From Lepisosteus oculatus (taxonomy: Eukaryota; Chordata; Actinopteri; Semionotiformes; Lepisosteidae): a stretch of 64,000 nucleotides of DNA. The position numbers and the translations under genes were made by a program. Below the pieces are notes generated by a model. That model had not been told where the DNA came from, did no database searches, and worked only from the letters and a program-made list of their open reading frames with translations. Shown here in pieces: positions 36,410 through 55,289 of the stretch. The stretch is from assembly GCF_040954835.1 (NCBI RefSeq), contig NC_090711.1, forward strand, positions 9,555,501-9,619,500, given 5' to 3'. Within the stretch, counting starts at the first letter, position 1, and the number at the start of each line of letters is the position of its first letter.

Positions 36410-37260
36410 TCGAGAGATGCGGGTTTTTCCCCCCCAGCCCTGTCTCCGATGTAACACTGTAACTCAGCTCCCCCACCCCCCCCCCCTCGGTAGGAGAAAA
36501 CCGCGGCTGAACCCTCGGATCCGAGGCGCAGACAGAGGAGGCGAACCCCAGCCCGTCTCTGCGCCGTCGTCGCTGCCGGAGAACACGGCGATGGCAGCTC
36601 GGGCTGTGCCGTGGCGTCTGGGGCTCGATCCACACGCAGCGATCCCGCACGAAAAAGAGGGAGAAATTGTCCCCCAAAAAATGTTAAAAAAACAACCCCC
36701 CCCCCCACCCGCTCCTCCTTTCCTCCCACCCTCCCAAAACCGCTCAGTTTTCCGGGCGCCAGAGACTTCGCGGGGCGACGGTAGTCCTACCTGTCTGGGA
36801 CCCTCCTGGGTGACTTCGTGGGGTCCAGAAATCCCGCAGTGGAAACAAAGGGCGGCCTCTCCTCTCCTCTGCCTCCGTTCTCTCCCTCTCCTATGCCGCC
36901 GCCTCCTCCTCCTCCTCCTCTTCCTCAGCGAGGAGCCCGACTCGCCGCTTCTCCGCTCTGGGCGAACACACCGGACCGAAAGAGGGAGCTCGCCGGAGCA
37001 GAGACACGGAGCGCAGAAAAAACCCTCCGCCGAGAAGCCCACCCCGACCAGCCGCGGCTGCCCTTCGCTCTCTCTTCGGCTGCTGGGGCAGGACCGCCGC
37101 CGTCACTCATCTAGGTGTCTCGGATCTGGGACGAGGGAGGCTATTATAAATGTTCGCCTGTGGTTTTTTTTTTTTTTTTTCCACAGACAATACAACCCCA
37201 GCCCGAACCTGCCCTGTCCAAAATGGCGTACGAGAAAGAGCGGAAGTGACATATGCGTTT
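36410..37260 (-). promoter_or_regulatory. adnp: ADNP CpG-rich promoter and candidate first exon
   Basis: This is the only large GC- and CpG-rich block upstream of ADNP. On the ADNP strand a good splice donor, GACAG|GTAGGA, ends a potential non-coding exon at 36791. Near 37218-37245 an AAAATGGCG (YY1-type) box and a GCGGAAGTGAC (ETS-type) box sit close together, as at many housekeeping starts. The block has poly-C runs, a CCT triplet run (about 36901-36930) and a 20-base T run (about 37163-37182). Transcription start is inferred. Confidence 0.65.
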
Positions 37261-37309
37261 GATTAGCATAAGGCAGCTCATTGTCCAACAGAGAGCACAG
37301 TTGAGTTAA

Positions 37310-37790
37310 AGGCTCCCCGCAGACAGGCGGGGAGAAGGTGGGGGGGGGGTAGACAGCCACTGAGCTGAACCGAGCCCTACCTGCTTGTAAAAGTCGCACT
37401 TACCTCAAGCCCCTCGCTCAACTCGGATGGCGGAACGCAAAACGCCGAAAGCAAACGGGCATGCCAACTGTCAACACTGTAGAGGGGCAGGAAGGCGCAG
37501 ACCAACGCACGTAGCTCTTCGTGTCCAGTAGGGGGCGTCCTGGGGCCGTGGTCGGCCCTGGGAAGGAAAACGCATGCGTTGACGCTGTTGCTGGCGCCTT
37601 CCACCGGCCGACGATCGGATGAGTACTGTGCCTCACAACTCTCCAGCATTGGGGATCAGGTGGCGCTGTGCTATCACTGCGCCGGGTGCACCCGAACTAC
37701 TTTTCCCGAAATGTGCAGCACGTGCCGTGTAACGCCTGGACGTTCTCCGTCTCCGGGCCGCGTGCCCGCTGTGCGGCAGGTGGAGGTAAA
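37310..37790 (-). promoter_or_regulatory. second GC-rich promoter block with alternative donor
   Basis: On the minus strand GCTTGAG|GTAAGT gives a consensus donor whose exon ends at 37404, a second possible ADNP first exon. The block also contains a CTCF-like site (37525-37538), CGCATGCG (37571-37578, NRF1-like), ACTAC followed by TTTTCCCGAAATGTGC (37696-37716, ZNF143-like) and CACGTG near 37719. A plus-strand donor-like GGAG|GTAAAA near 37785 leaves room for a divergent non-coding transcript. Confidence 0.5.
37525..37538 (+). promoter_or_regulatory. CTCF-like motif
   Basis: CCAGTAGGGGGCGT matches the CTCF core at 13 of 14 positions and lies inside the upstream promoter block. Confidence 0.5.
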
Positions 37791-40299
37791 ATGCACACCT
37801 CTGGGTTCAGACTCATGCATCTTAAGCAGTTCTGCCACTAGGAGATCCAGTGTGTATAAAAACCTAATACATCTCCCATCATTATAATGGCGTTTTAGAA
37901 ATGAATTTTATCTGTATGCTCCAGTTGGATATTCTGGCTGCATATTCAAAGCAGACTATACTACAAAGACCAGACAGCAATGCCTTTACCGGAAAGGAAT
38001 ATAATTTAAGTTAATTTTGCAACTTTCTGTTTCCAAAGGCGGAATCGTGTTCCCTATGCAGACGGTGACGTGGGTCAGACATTGAAGGGGGTCTTTCACA
38101 AAAAACACCGGGACGTAGCAGATGTGCTGACACCTGCGTATTCCATATCCCTGGGAGTCTTTGCTGAATGATGGGTTTTTAAAGTTGCTCCCCAAGCCGA
38201 AGGCTGAAAGACTGTGAAAAGCCAGTTTCAAACTTTGGGAAGTTGTTTTTTGGGCTTTATCTGGGTACTCGACTTTCTTCGCAGAGCACCAGAGACAGGC
38301 TGTCCGGTTTAGCCGGCATCATCTCTACCCCAGTTTGTGCTCGTGCTTCCCACTTCAATCACTTCAATCACCGACACGCCACAAGCATCTTAGCAGAAAG
38401 TAGTTACTGAAAGCAAGAAGGGTGAAAATGCATTTTTCTTCACATTCTGCGCTGGTCATTTATCTTATTAAAATATCAACCCGACTAGCCTAGGCTGACC
38501 CACAGTATTGCGAACTGGAGGAGGCAGAGCAGCTGCAGACTGGAAGAAAGTCATGTTTCCAAGACACACAGCACATTTGCCATAGGGGTGTCAATGCAAA
38601 ACAAAGAAAACTATCAAGATTATTTTTGGAGTTATGAAAAACCTTATTGTATAGTTATCCTGTGTTGCAATAAGAAAAATCTTGTCCTGAACAAATCATC
38701 CTCAGACTATGACACCAAGTGCCACCCCCTGAGCAGAATCACATTGTTCCATACTTATCACCTTCACCATTATCATAACATCAGACCCAAGTAGCACAGT
38801 GGTCTGAAAGTTGAAGGTAGGAGTCAACATCACTGGGAACAAAAGCATCATAAACATTGGTCTTTCCATTACTCCTGCCACTCACTGTCCAAGAAATGCA
38901 ATTTGAACAATCCCATAAATGTTCCACGAGAGCATCAATCATCAAACGTGAAAATGACTGAACTATTTTATTTTGTTATAGGCATTCTAGGTTCCAGTTC
39001 ATGAGAGATACAGGTTCTACAATGGTTGGCATATTTCCAGTCAGTGCAATCTGAACTTCATGCTCAACACTTAACCTGTTCCTGTTTTTATTCCTTAAGT
39101 CTCTGAGACAAGATGAGATAAGGCAGCATTTCCCGTTTTGAATGGGTGCACTGCATTGAAAGAGTGAGCCTAACAGTGTGCCCAGAAACAGCAGGATTTT
39201 TCCAGCAGAGCAAAACTAGGAGAAGTTTCCTTACATGATGTGTCATGAAAAGTGCTGTTCAAAATACATTTTACTTTCACTGTAGACTGGGATCACAAGG
39301 TAACTCAGCCAGCTGGGATTCTACCTCCTGATACTAGATTTGCATTTTCCAACACTAGTCCAGATGGCTCTGATATCAGCTCAACTTTGTCATTAAGAGC
39401 AGAGGCAGGACAGGAACCCACAAGACACTGATTTTCAATTAATAACTAATTAAGACCTTAAAAACCAGGGGGTTAAACTTGTGAATGTAATAGTTGAATT
39501 ACATAATTAAGATCAGAGGTAGGCTAAACCTATAGACCTCTACAGACTTCAAGGACAGGAGTCTCAGGAGCAACCTTGCTCTAGACTGTATCAATGAAGG
39601 AGTAGCTAGTAAAAAATTAAACTTATAAAGAGTTATGTTTTTCCTTGGGGACTAGGTGGTGTCTCGATACTTATTTGGCTACTTTATGCATTTATGCATG
39701 TGGTGTTCAAATTTTATAAGCAGTAAAATTGCAGTGTCATTTATTCAGCAAGGCATTTTATCATAGATGTAGTGGTACCATACCTTTGGTACCACGTGAC
39801 CCACATTATTTGAGGTGTGAACTTTTTTTTAAGAACACAGGAAAGCTCTTATTCATTCAGCTCTCGTAAAGGTTTCTACACAGAGACTCAAACCTGTGTG
39901 CAAATCTTTCATTAGAAAGTCTACAGTGCCTCCACATCGACGGTGCTCTCCGGTTTTGAGATTCTTGCCTCCAACTCCCAAATTACACTGCTGGATGTAG
40001 GTTTTTCCCTGATCTGGTGGTTTGGGAATCTGAATCTGAGCAGTAAGAACAAACTGGGGAGTGTTGTCAAACTACGTCAGAAAGCCACTGGTGCAGATCT
40101 TTCAGCCCTCTCCTGCATCTATCAGTTATGAGTATAAAGCTTATTCCATCCTAGAGCCCACCTTTTGTATAATAAATCGCAATTACTCCCCTCAGAATGC
40201 AGGCACAGATTTCCCAGTCTAAAAACAACCAGGTTTAAGTTCTCATTTGTACCAGATGACTCTCTTATTCATATTTATGTGCATCATTTGGTTGTGTGC

Positions 40300-40374
40300 T
40301 CTTTATATTGGCTGCTGATGTAAACCAAATTGCTCCTTGGGGATAATAAAGACACTCTCTCTCTCTCTCTCTCT
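40300..40374 (+). repeat. non-LTR element 3' end with (CT)n tail
   Basis: AAATTGCTCCTTGGGGATAA followed by TAAAGACA and a 20-base (CT)n run at 40355-40374 resembles the fish retroelement ending 'cttggggatTAATAAAGta' plus microsatellite. Nothing of the element body is recognised upstream. Confidence 0.5.
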
Positions 40375-42216
40375 GATCGTCTAATGCTGCAAAGGTTCCC
40401 CTCCTTGCTCTCCAGCTCCCAATGTTGGACCCACCGTTGAGGAGCAAATCTTAAGACAATCACCTGGATCTTCCCTGGAACTTATGGGTGATGTGGAAGG
40501 TTGGCCAGGGCAGATGAAGAGAGTGAGGCAGGAGGAGGCCAAGACAGCAAGACTGGAGGAGGGGAAGAGGGGAGAGAGACAGTGAACCACTGGATCTGAA
40601 CAGAGAGTCCAGAGGAGCAAGATAGCAAAGAGGTGGGAATAAAAGTGGTGCAGAGAGAGAGCCTGTGCGTACTGTTCCAGACAATGCAGAGGGCAAGAGA
40701 ACAACCACCCCTGGGGTAAGAAACCAGACAGGCAAGGGGTCTGGGCACAGTATGGCAAAGGAGGACAAGTGTGCTTTTCCTGCTGAATACATGAGCTTCA
40801 GACACGAAAAGGGAGCAAAGGGGAGAGAGGTCTGTCCTAGAGGAAAGGAGACATCCAGAGCTGCAGTTCAACTCTCCACCAGCAGAGGACAGGCTATGTC
40901 TGTGTTTTACACTAACAATTTATGACACTTTTTTTTTAAAAGCTTCATTTATATCTTAGAAAAAATATTTAAATAAGCAACCAATATAATGGCAATGCCA
41001 CAGCATGTATGAGAGGTAAATATTATCAGAAGACAGACATGTGTAATTATTATTTTTCAGTGTTATTACTAATAATACCACAGTGCCATCTCTTTTTTAT
41101 ATTGTCATAGTATCTTTTGTGATGTATTCACTGGCCATTTAACAAAGTATTCCGACACCATGGGAAATAACAGCATCATAGAATTGCAATCACAGTAATC
41201 TGTAATGTGATGAAGACCAATAAACATTCAACTGTATCTACCTGGCTAGTGATCTAAGTAACTACAGTACATCAACTTCACTGGGAGATGTCTGAAGGAA
41301 TATATAATAAGTTAGAGGTTACTGAATACATTTCCATCCAAGACGGTATCTCAGAAGATTACAGATCAAGCCAATCTATAATTTGGAAGTGTAGTAAGAT
41401 TTTAAAAAAGAAATAGTAAAAAAAAAGTGTGTGGAAAAAGTCCTGGCATATTCCACTGTTCTACACTTTTCTTCATGCAGAATCATATTTCTGTGGTGAT
41501 CTCACATTTACACTTTGTTTTACATTAACAGTTATTCCCCATAATTCTGTTTTTTTTGTAGTGCATTAAATTAAATGACAAATTGACAAATTGAAGGGAT
41601 TGGTACATTCTACAGATTAGCTACCACAACACGACATATTGGCTGATATGAGTATATGTAGAGAAACTTGCATACATTTGGGTAAATTTACAAATAATTT
41701 ATTTTAGAATACAAAGTCCACAACAAATGTTCAGGTCTGAGGTGTTGGCATCATGTTCTTGTTACTAACAGATTAGACAAAATAAAAAAAAAAACTAAGC
41801 AATTAACAGATTGTATCATATGAAAAATATTTATTGTTTTTACAAGCTTGAGGAAAAAATACACTTGATTTGTGGGATACACTTCCATTTGCTTTCTAGG
41901 GTTTTCAAAGTGTACTACAGTGGCCATATTCCGCAGAATAAAGAGAAAACAGCTGGTCTTTGAAATGTTAACCAGGTGTGCACCAGCATAACGAGCTTTT
42001 TCTGAGCATTGACTAACAGCACCGGAAGGAATTTGCTTTGCTTGTTAATCAAGTAAAGATGCAGCTGTTCTACGGGGGATAGTAAAGACCGCTCCTACAA
42101 CATGTGTGGGCTCTCTATGAACCTGACCTGTGACGCAACGGCAATTGGCAAAGCCCTGCACTTAAGGTATACGTCTTTCCAGTCATTATCCGTTCAAAGC
42201 TGTAATCAATTACCTT

Positions 42217-42300
42217 TCAGACCAGGGGTGTCAAACAGGATCACCCCTGCTGGGCCACAGTGTCCTCTGGCACTCCACCTAATTAACTGCATTAATTTAC
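42217..42300 (+). repeat. fish repeat fragment
   Basis: CAGACCAGGGGTGTCAAACA, then GGGCCACAGTGTCCTCTGGC and CTAATTAACTGCATTAAT, resembles a dispersed fish element with a 'gtgtcaaactc...ctggagggccacagtg' core. Only a short piece survives. Confidence 0.5.
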
Positions 42301-43020
42301 TATTTCTCTCCAGTGTCAGAAACTTCTGTAGGTACTATATTATGACTTGATACAATTTTCTATGATATCAAAGTAAAAATATCTACAAATATGCTTATTT
42401 ATGAAAATTATCCGATTACATTGATTAGTGGGAACAAAACCCAGCAGATACTGTATGCTATCTCCCATTTCGTATCTTGCTTTTCCTATGCAAGGTGGTA
42501 TCAATAGTCAAAGAAACTGCAGTTTCTGGAACATGGCCTACACAAGAGACCTCTCTCATTCACATCAGTCTGATAGAAAGCTATCTAAAGATCCTCATGT
42601 CACAGTATTATAAATTTACAGAACACATCTGAAAATAAAACGGCCTGGCAAAATGCAGGCAAATTCACAACTGCTTTTTTATTAATGCAAACCTAACTAG
42701 TTAAGCTGTCAATTATGACCTTTTTCTTTCTCTGCATTACCTGCATCATCACTGGAATGTTTTTTAAAGGAATGGAGTGAAAGCAAGGACAATGATAATC
42801 AAGAGTTTTCCATTATGCTGCAATTGGATGTAAGAAAGGGAGACAAAACAAGAAAGTGAAATAGACAAGAGAAGGGCACCTGCAAATGACCAGTTAATTA
42901 TTCTGTTACATATAAACATTTAAATTCTTACTGATAAACCGTTGGCTACTAATTTCTAATTGTTCTGCCGAAAGAGGAAAACGGATATCTTCTGTATTGT
43001 TTTCAGCATGTGATTATGTA

Positions 43021-43026
43021 TTTATT
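43021..43026 (-). terminator. candidate DPM1 polyadenylation signal
   Basis: TTTATT (AATAAA on the DPM1 strand) about 540 bases after the stop is the first canonical hexamer I find. Confidence 0.35.
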
Positions 43027-43563
43027 GCACAATAATCAGTACCCAACAATTAGAATTAATAACAAACAGGTTTCAAAAATACCTTTGTCGTACTATGAAA
43101 TTAGGTTTTATCTATGGTTCATCTTATGCATTAGGCAATAGTTTGTTGCATCATAATGCGGAATCACTTCATCTACATAACTCAGCATAACAATTTGTAA
43201 CTGCCCATACACTCATTTGTGAAATTCAAAGAAGTTAAATCCCTACATTAATGTATGACAAACAAATATTAGTTATAGGAAATCAGGAGCTTAGCCATCT
43301 ATTTTGGAAAGGTGCAGCTTTATGCATTTCAACAGGGGAACATGTAACTAAAACCAACTGCATTTCAGCTCCTGTGCAGATCCCATTTGGTTCAGTACAG
43401 TTCTTCAGCTAATGCTGAACAAATTAATTTGTAACTCCTCCACATAATGGGATTGCAGACCAGAACAATATACTGTACATGAGAACAATAGTCTTCTTCA
43501 ACACAGAACTTTAAAGATTTCTTTAACATTCTTAAGAGGTTACAATAGAAATGGAACTGAACC

Positions 43564-49948
<6,385 letters not shown>

Positions 49949-50235
49949 TCACCCATAAGTAGAAGAACACATTACCAGGTTCCGAGATGTGCGGATAAAA
50001 AGGCTACTCAGTACGATCATTTATTCCTTGGTTTTGGAATATAATGAATAAATACATAAATAAGTCATACCATTAATAATTCGTTGAATATTTAAAATAT
50101 CTACAATCCATAGATTTTCTTAATACGCAAGAAAGGATTTTTTGGACAAAAGAGTTTTTGCAGGTTATTAAAATTTAAAATGCTGATATACAAACGGAAT
50201 AAATTGTTAAGAAAATGAATTTCTAGGGATAAGTA

Positions 50236-50500
50236 ACGACAGAACGGCACTCAGCCTTGAAGGATTTTGAATACTTGGATCAGGCCCTCAGGGTAGTTTT
50301 TTTCTGACAAAAAACAAAATCAGCGCATTTAGCCTTTCAGTGTTGTACAGTATATTCCTAAATCCCAGAATGTCCCTTTCCGCTCTTAGATGGACTAATT
50401 CCACGATTGCAAAGCGTTTTGTAGCGTTTTGTGTCAATCAAACTATTCACAATATTCTAAATAAGGTCTTGGTAGTGCATTGCACAATTTTGACGTCTCC
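50236..50500 (+). repeat. dispersed ancient-fish repeat, copy 3
   Basis: GAAGGATTTTGAATACTTGG, CTTAGATGGACTAATTCC and CACAATATTCTAAATAAGGT follow the same family order as copy 2 at 29955-30300 and extend it on its 3' side. Confidence 0.55.
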
Positions 50501-51117
50501 ATTTAAATTCCGCGCTTTAAACATTAAATACGAAAAATGTATTTGCATTTTTATTGCTTCTTCCCATTGTCAAGAAGCTGTAAGGGATGTGTCAGCGTAA
50601 ATAATGTTTTTCATCAGCAGCCTCTTCAAACCAGGTGTTTTGTCGTTTTTGCATATGCTGCATAATTAATGTTTTTGCTACTGGCTTATAAGTTATATAT
50701 AATACTCTGCAGTTGTCAACATCAAACATCCAGGTATTTGCCCAGTTGTGAGTTTCATCTAAGTATCTAAATATTTATTGTTTTCATTTCATTTGCTACT
50801 TTGTTTGCATTGCATTTGCTACTAAATCCACTTATTCAAGCCCCGTGCTACCCTAATTCATATTTCTGCAGTTGCTGTTTTTTGCCTCCCGCTTTATAAT
50901 ACTTTTATTAACCTCCTATACAACAAGTCACCTCTTGGACAAAAACAACTGTTGATATTACAGTGATAGTACTACAGCGGATCTGGCGCCAGTCAAGTGC
51001 ATCGACAACATTGTGTGCTCTTTGCACACCTCGACCCCAGTGAGGCAATCTTGTGTACGAGAGTCGGTAAGTCGATAAACCGCTCTGACTCCCAACTAGC
51101 AACTCCCAGCTCCGTCT

Positions 51118-51280
51118 AGAAGGTTCTGCCTCCCCCTGGTTTGAGGTTGGAAGGGGGGCCTTAGCAACTGCAGTTAATGTAAACGTAAAGCCCCCCTCTG
51201 ATTGGCTGCGACTTCACTAGAGAGTTCTGAAACTCAAGTGGCAAGTGAATAAAAAGGGTGGCTGAGCCGCACCGGGCAGC
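51118..51280 (+). promoter_or_regulatory. hsp70 heat-shock promoter
   Basis: AGAAGGTTCT at 51118-51127 is a perfect paired heat-shock element (nGAAnnTTCn), the target of HSF1. An inverted CCAAT box, ATTGG, lies at 51201-51205. A weaker AGAGAGTTCTGAAAC element follows near 51219-51233. A TATA-like AATAAAAAG at about 51247-51255 predicts a start near 51275-51285. The factor assignments follow from known consensus motifs. Confidence 0.75.
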
Positions 51281-51373
51281 GCTGAGAACAGTGAACGATC
51301 ACACGGACGGAACGCCGAGCGAGAATCGGGTTTTTCCGACAATCATCGGAGCATCTCCCTAATCTCGTTATAG
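51280..51373 (+). other. hsp70 5'UTR exon 1
   Basis: This non-coding exon runs from the predicted start to a TATAG|GTGAAC donor. It is followed by a 697-base intron (51374-52070) ending in TTTATTTGTTCTGTAG, with the ATG twelve bases into exon 2. The donor and acceptor fit consensus, but no transcript evidence is available here. Confidence 0.6.
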
Positions 51374-52082
51374 GTGAACCGCAATGCGTGTAAACGTGTG
51401 ACATTTTAAGCTGATGTTTGCTGCATCGTTTTTCAACATTTGTGTTTCGTTAATGTGTACAAACTTAAAATATTGTAACACTACAGACTGTGTCCTGCGT
51501 TTGCAAAATAACTTGATACATTCTTTTTGTTAAAATGTAAGTTGACACATAAACAGCACATAGTTTACATAGCTGTTGAAAAGTAATGTAACACGTCTAG
51601 AAAGTTATTTGATCAGTTAGGAAACAAATGTTTCAACATTTAAAACAAAGATTAATCTAATATTATTTTGGTTCAATTATTAGATAATGTGACTGAACTT
51701 TACAAATGTGCAAAAATCTAAATTGCTAAAGCTGAAAAGATACATGATGTGTAAGGAAAGAAAGTGCTGATTTTTAGAATTAATGTGTTGCACTTCTTGT
51801 ATACTTTACAAAGTGTACTGGAAAGGTGAAAAAAACATGTAATAATGGGGTAAAATGATGTCTTGGGGGACTGCTGTCCTTGTTACTCCACTTTATGAGA
51901 AAAACCTGCACCTCATAGCCTGAATGAGACTTTTATACTTTAATTTTCATGTGGAGAGTTTAAAAATCAAACATTCCAGCAGAAATTATTTGAACTACAG
52001 TATCTGATGTATTCATAACTGAGCAGTTAAATGTGTATCAGAGAAAATGTGTGGTTTATTTGTTCTGTAGACACACGGAAAG

Positions 52083-52677
52083 ATGTCTGCACCAAAGGGA
52101 GTGTCTATTGGGATCGACCTGGGCACCACCTACTCCTGTGTGGGGGTGTTCCAGCATGGCAAGGTGGAGATCATCGCCAACGACCAGGGCAACAGCACCA
52201 CCCCGAGCTATGTGGCCTTCACTGACACGGAGAGGCTCATTGGAGATGCAGCCAAGAACCAGGTGGCCATGAACCCCAATAACACCATCTTTGATGCGAA
52301 GCGGCTGATTGGCAGGAAGTACGAAGACCCTGTTGTGCAGTCGGATATGAAGCACTGGCCCTTCAAGGTGATCAGTGATGGAGGCAAGCCCAAGGTGCAG
52401 GTGGAGTACAAAGGAGAGAATAAGACCTTCTACCCAGAAGAGATCTCCTCTATGGTCCTGACTAAGATGAAGGAGATTGCCGAGGCGTACCTGGGACAGA
52501 AAGTCTCCAATGCCGTCATCACCGTTCCTGCCTACTTCAATGACTCCCAGCGCCAGGCGACCAAAGACGCCGGCGTTATTGCTGGACTGAATGTGCTGAG
52601 AATCATCAATGAGCCCACAGCAGCTGCCATCGCTTACGGGCTGGATAAGGGCAAGAGAGGAGAGCGCAACGTTTTGA

Positions 52678-52709
<32 letters not shown>

Positions 52710-54026
52710 TCCATCCTTACCATCGAGGATGGGATCTTTGAGGTCAAGGCCACGGCAGGGGACACACACCTGGGTGGGGAGGACTTTGACAACTGCATGG
52801 TCAACCACTTTGTGGAAGAGTTCAAGAGGAAATACAAGAAGGACATCAGCCAGAGCAAAAGAGCACTGAGGAGACTGCGCACCACATGTGAGAAAGCCAA
52901 GAGAACCCTGTCCTCCAGCTCTCAGGCCAGCATCGAAATCGACTCTCTGTATGAAGGCATCGACTTCTACACCTCTATTACCAGGGCTCGTTTTGAGGAG
53001 ATGAACTCCGACCTTTTCAGAGGGACCCTGGAGCCGGTTGAGAAGGCACTCAGAGATGCCAAGATGGACAAGTCTCAAATCCATTACATCGTCCTTGTTG
53101 GAGGCTCCACTCGCATCCCCAGGATCCAGAAACTGCTGCAGGACTTCTTCAATGGCAGGGAGCTGAACAAGAGCATCAACCCCGATGAGGCTGTGGCCTA
53201 TGGTGCAGCTGTGCAGGCAGCCATCCTCATGGGGGACACCTCTGAGAATGTGCAAGACTTACTGCTGCTGGACGTGGCTCCACTGTCGTTGGGCATCGAG
53301 ACTGCAGGAGGAGTCATGACAGCCCTCATTAAGCGCAACACTACCATTCCCACCAAGCAAACCCAGACCTTCACTACTTACTCAGACAACCAGCCTGGTG
53401 TCCTGATCCAGGTGTACGAAGGGGAAAGAGCCATGACCAAGGACAACAACCTTCTGGGCAAGTTTGAGCTGACGGGTATCCCCCCTGCCCCACGAGGGGT
53501 GCCACAGATCGAGGTGACCTTTGACGTTGACGCCAATGGCATTCTGAACGTGTCTGCAGTGGACAAAAGCACTGGCAAAGAGAACAAGATCACCATCACC
53601 AATGACAAGGGCCGGCTGAGCAAAGAGGAAATTGAGAAGATGGTGCAGGACGCCGAGAGGTACAAAGCAGACGACGATGCCCAGAGGGAGAAGATCGCTG
53701 CCAAGAATGCCCTGGAGTCCTACGCCTTCAACATGAAGAGCAGTGTGGAGGATGAAAACATGAAAGGCAAGATCAGCGAGGAGGACAAGAAGAAGGTTGT
53801 TGAGAAATGCAACCAAACCATTGTCTGGCTGGAGAACAACCAGCTGGCAGAGAAGGAGGAGTACGAGCACCAGCTGAAAGAGCTGGAGAAAGTGTGCAAC
53901 CCCATCATCACCAAGCTGTACCAGGGAGGGATGCAAGGAGGCATGCCAGCAGGAGGCTGTGATAGCCAAGCACGGACAGGCTCAGGGAATGCCTCCCAGG
54001 GGCCCACCATTGAAGAGGTGGATTAA
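52083..54026 (+). CDS. hsp70: inducible-type cytosolic HSP70
   Basis: An uninterrupted 647-codon frame encodes a complete HSP70. The nucleotide-binding domain has DLGTTYS (12-18), [10 protein letters not shown] (201-210) and [10 protein letters not shown] (340-349). The conserved linker DLLLLDV (392-398) precedes the substrate-binding domain, and the protein ends in the cytosolic EEVD motif that binds TPR co-chaperones such as HOP and CHIP. The C-terminus [19 protein letters not shown] resembles zebrafish hsp70.1 ([15 protein letters not shown]) and lacks the GGMPGGFPGG run of HSC70. With the intronless coding region and HSE promoter this argues for the stress-inducible gene rather than hspa8. 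The chaperone binds exposed hydrophobic peptides in an ATP-driven cycle. The frame is strongly G+C-rich compared with its flanks. Copy number and one-to-one orthology cannot be decided here. Confidence 0.95.
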
Positions 54027-54202
54027 GAGGACTAGACTGATACTTCCCAAATGGGACGCTCATAACTGTAGTGGATGGGGTGACAGAGCTTCAGTTCAAT
54101 ACAGACCAGTTTCACTAGAATGAGAGAATATTCCTTGTTACTGGTTGGACTGGTACATATAAGTGTTATTTATTACTTCCTGATATACTGTATATATATT
54201 AA

Positions 54203-54208
54203 AATAAA
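54203..54208 (+). terminator. hsp70 polyadenylation signal
   Basis: AATAAA lies 177 bases after the stop and is followed by a GT-rich stretch (GGTGTGGTTT) near 54228, as expected for a functional poly(A) site. Confidence 0.7.
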
Positions 54209-55289
54209 GGCCTGCAGTGGATTTAATGGTGTGGTTTCACTTTTTTTAATGGTGTAGCTTACTGTACATGCTGTTGTAGGGGTAGATAGTATAGAATTCA
54301 TTCATCTGCAGGTAATTGTGAGCTGAAATGAAGAATATTATAATAACTTTAAGGTTTTACATTTTTAGTGTTCATATACTCTATTGTTCTGAGTTACTTG
54401 TTAAACTATGTGAACAGATACTCTTAATGTTTCAGTCTTTCAATTGCAGCTTCTTTATGAAGTGGGAGCATCTGTTTTAATATCATCGGTTCATAAACAT
54501 TTATACGTTTTTGTCGAGAAGTATTTTTAATAATGGACTGGTAACGAATATATTCATTTCAAGTTACTTTTAATTAGCAGCCCTTCCACAACATTGATGT
54601 TTCCTCTGTTCTTCTAAATATTGGGCTGCCATCCACTTGACAAGCTGGCTCTTCTCATATTGCTACAAAACGGAGGGAACGTTTATAGTATGTATAGTAA
54701 AATGTTTATTATTAGACTGAGTATAATTTAGCAAGAAACTAATTAAAACCAGAGAGATACAGTAGTAGCAGTTTAATGTCCGCTTGATTACACCTTTCCC
54801 TGTCCTCAAAAATCACCCGTAAACATTTGTTTTTCAACGTCCATTATGCTACTTGGGCAGTAAAACAATAATGAAATGAACATTACGGAACAACGTTTCC
54901 TAAAATAAAAAAAAATCAAAAGCAAAAAAATAAATCACAGAATTAACGGTGATTCCAATTAATATCCAGACATGCAGAAGTGTTCACCCTTATCTCCTGA
55001 AATAAAAAAAACACTCTTTTATAAATGTCATTTATTTAATGCCTCTGCAAATATATTGACGGTGAGGTAACATTTAGATTAAATTATCCGGGTTTGCGGC
55101 TAAATATTTAAATTAAAATAGTTCAAAGCATTAGAGTTTTAAAACCGTTAGAGTTGTTGTCCGTGGCGATCGTGTGCAGTAAAAACAGGGGCTGTAGAGC
55201 ACAGGCAAAATAAAATCATCGTTATTTGCTTTTGAGCACAAGGTACTGACATGTTAACGCTGTAAAATTTTTAACATTTTGACAGCGTG

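Larger units (their letters stand above)
37791..43020. other. ADNP-DPM1 intergenic region
   Basis: About 5 kb without a gene that I can support. It contains a LINE-like 3' end and (CT)n run near 40300-40374, a purine-rich stretch (about 40480-40860) that creates open frames on the minus strand, and a repeat scrap at 42217-42300. The rest is AT-rich. Confidence 0.6.

Noticed and set aside
36417-37262. 281-codon open frame (+) through the ADNP promoter block
   Set aside because: It is driven by CpG-island composition, with overlapping long frames on the opposite strand, poly-C and CCT runs and no recognisable domain.
40380-40870. Several overlapping 110-129-codon minus-strand frames
   Set aside because: They lie in a purine-rich stretch next to a (CT)n run. 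The translations are low-complexity Leu/Ser/Cys in three frames, as expected from base composition.
52056-53255. 399-codon open frame antisense to hsp70
   Set aside because: It is a shadow of the strongly biased hsp70 codons. Long antisense frames opposite HSP70 genes are a known artefact.
52083-54026. hspa8 (HSC70) as the identity of the HSP70 gene
   Set aside because: HSC70 genes of vertebrates have several introns in the coding region and a GGMPGGFPGG tail. This gene has neither and carries a heat-shock promoter.
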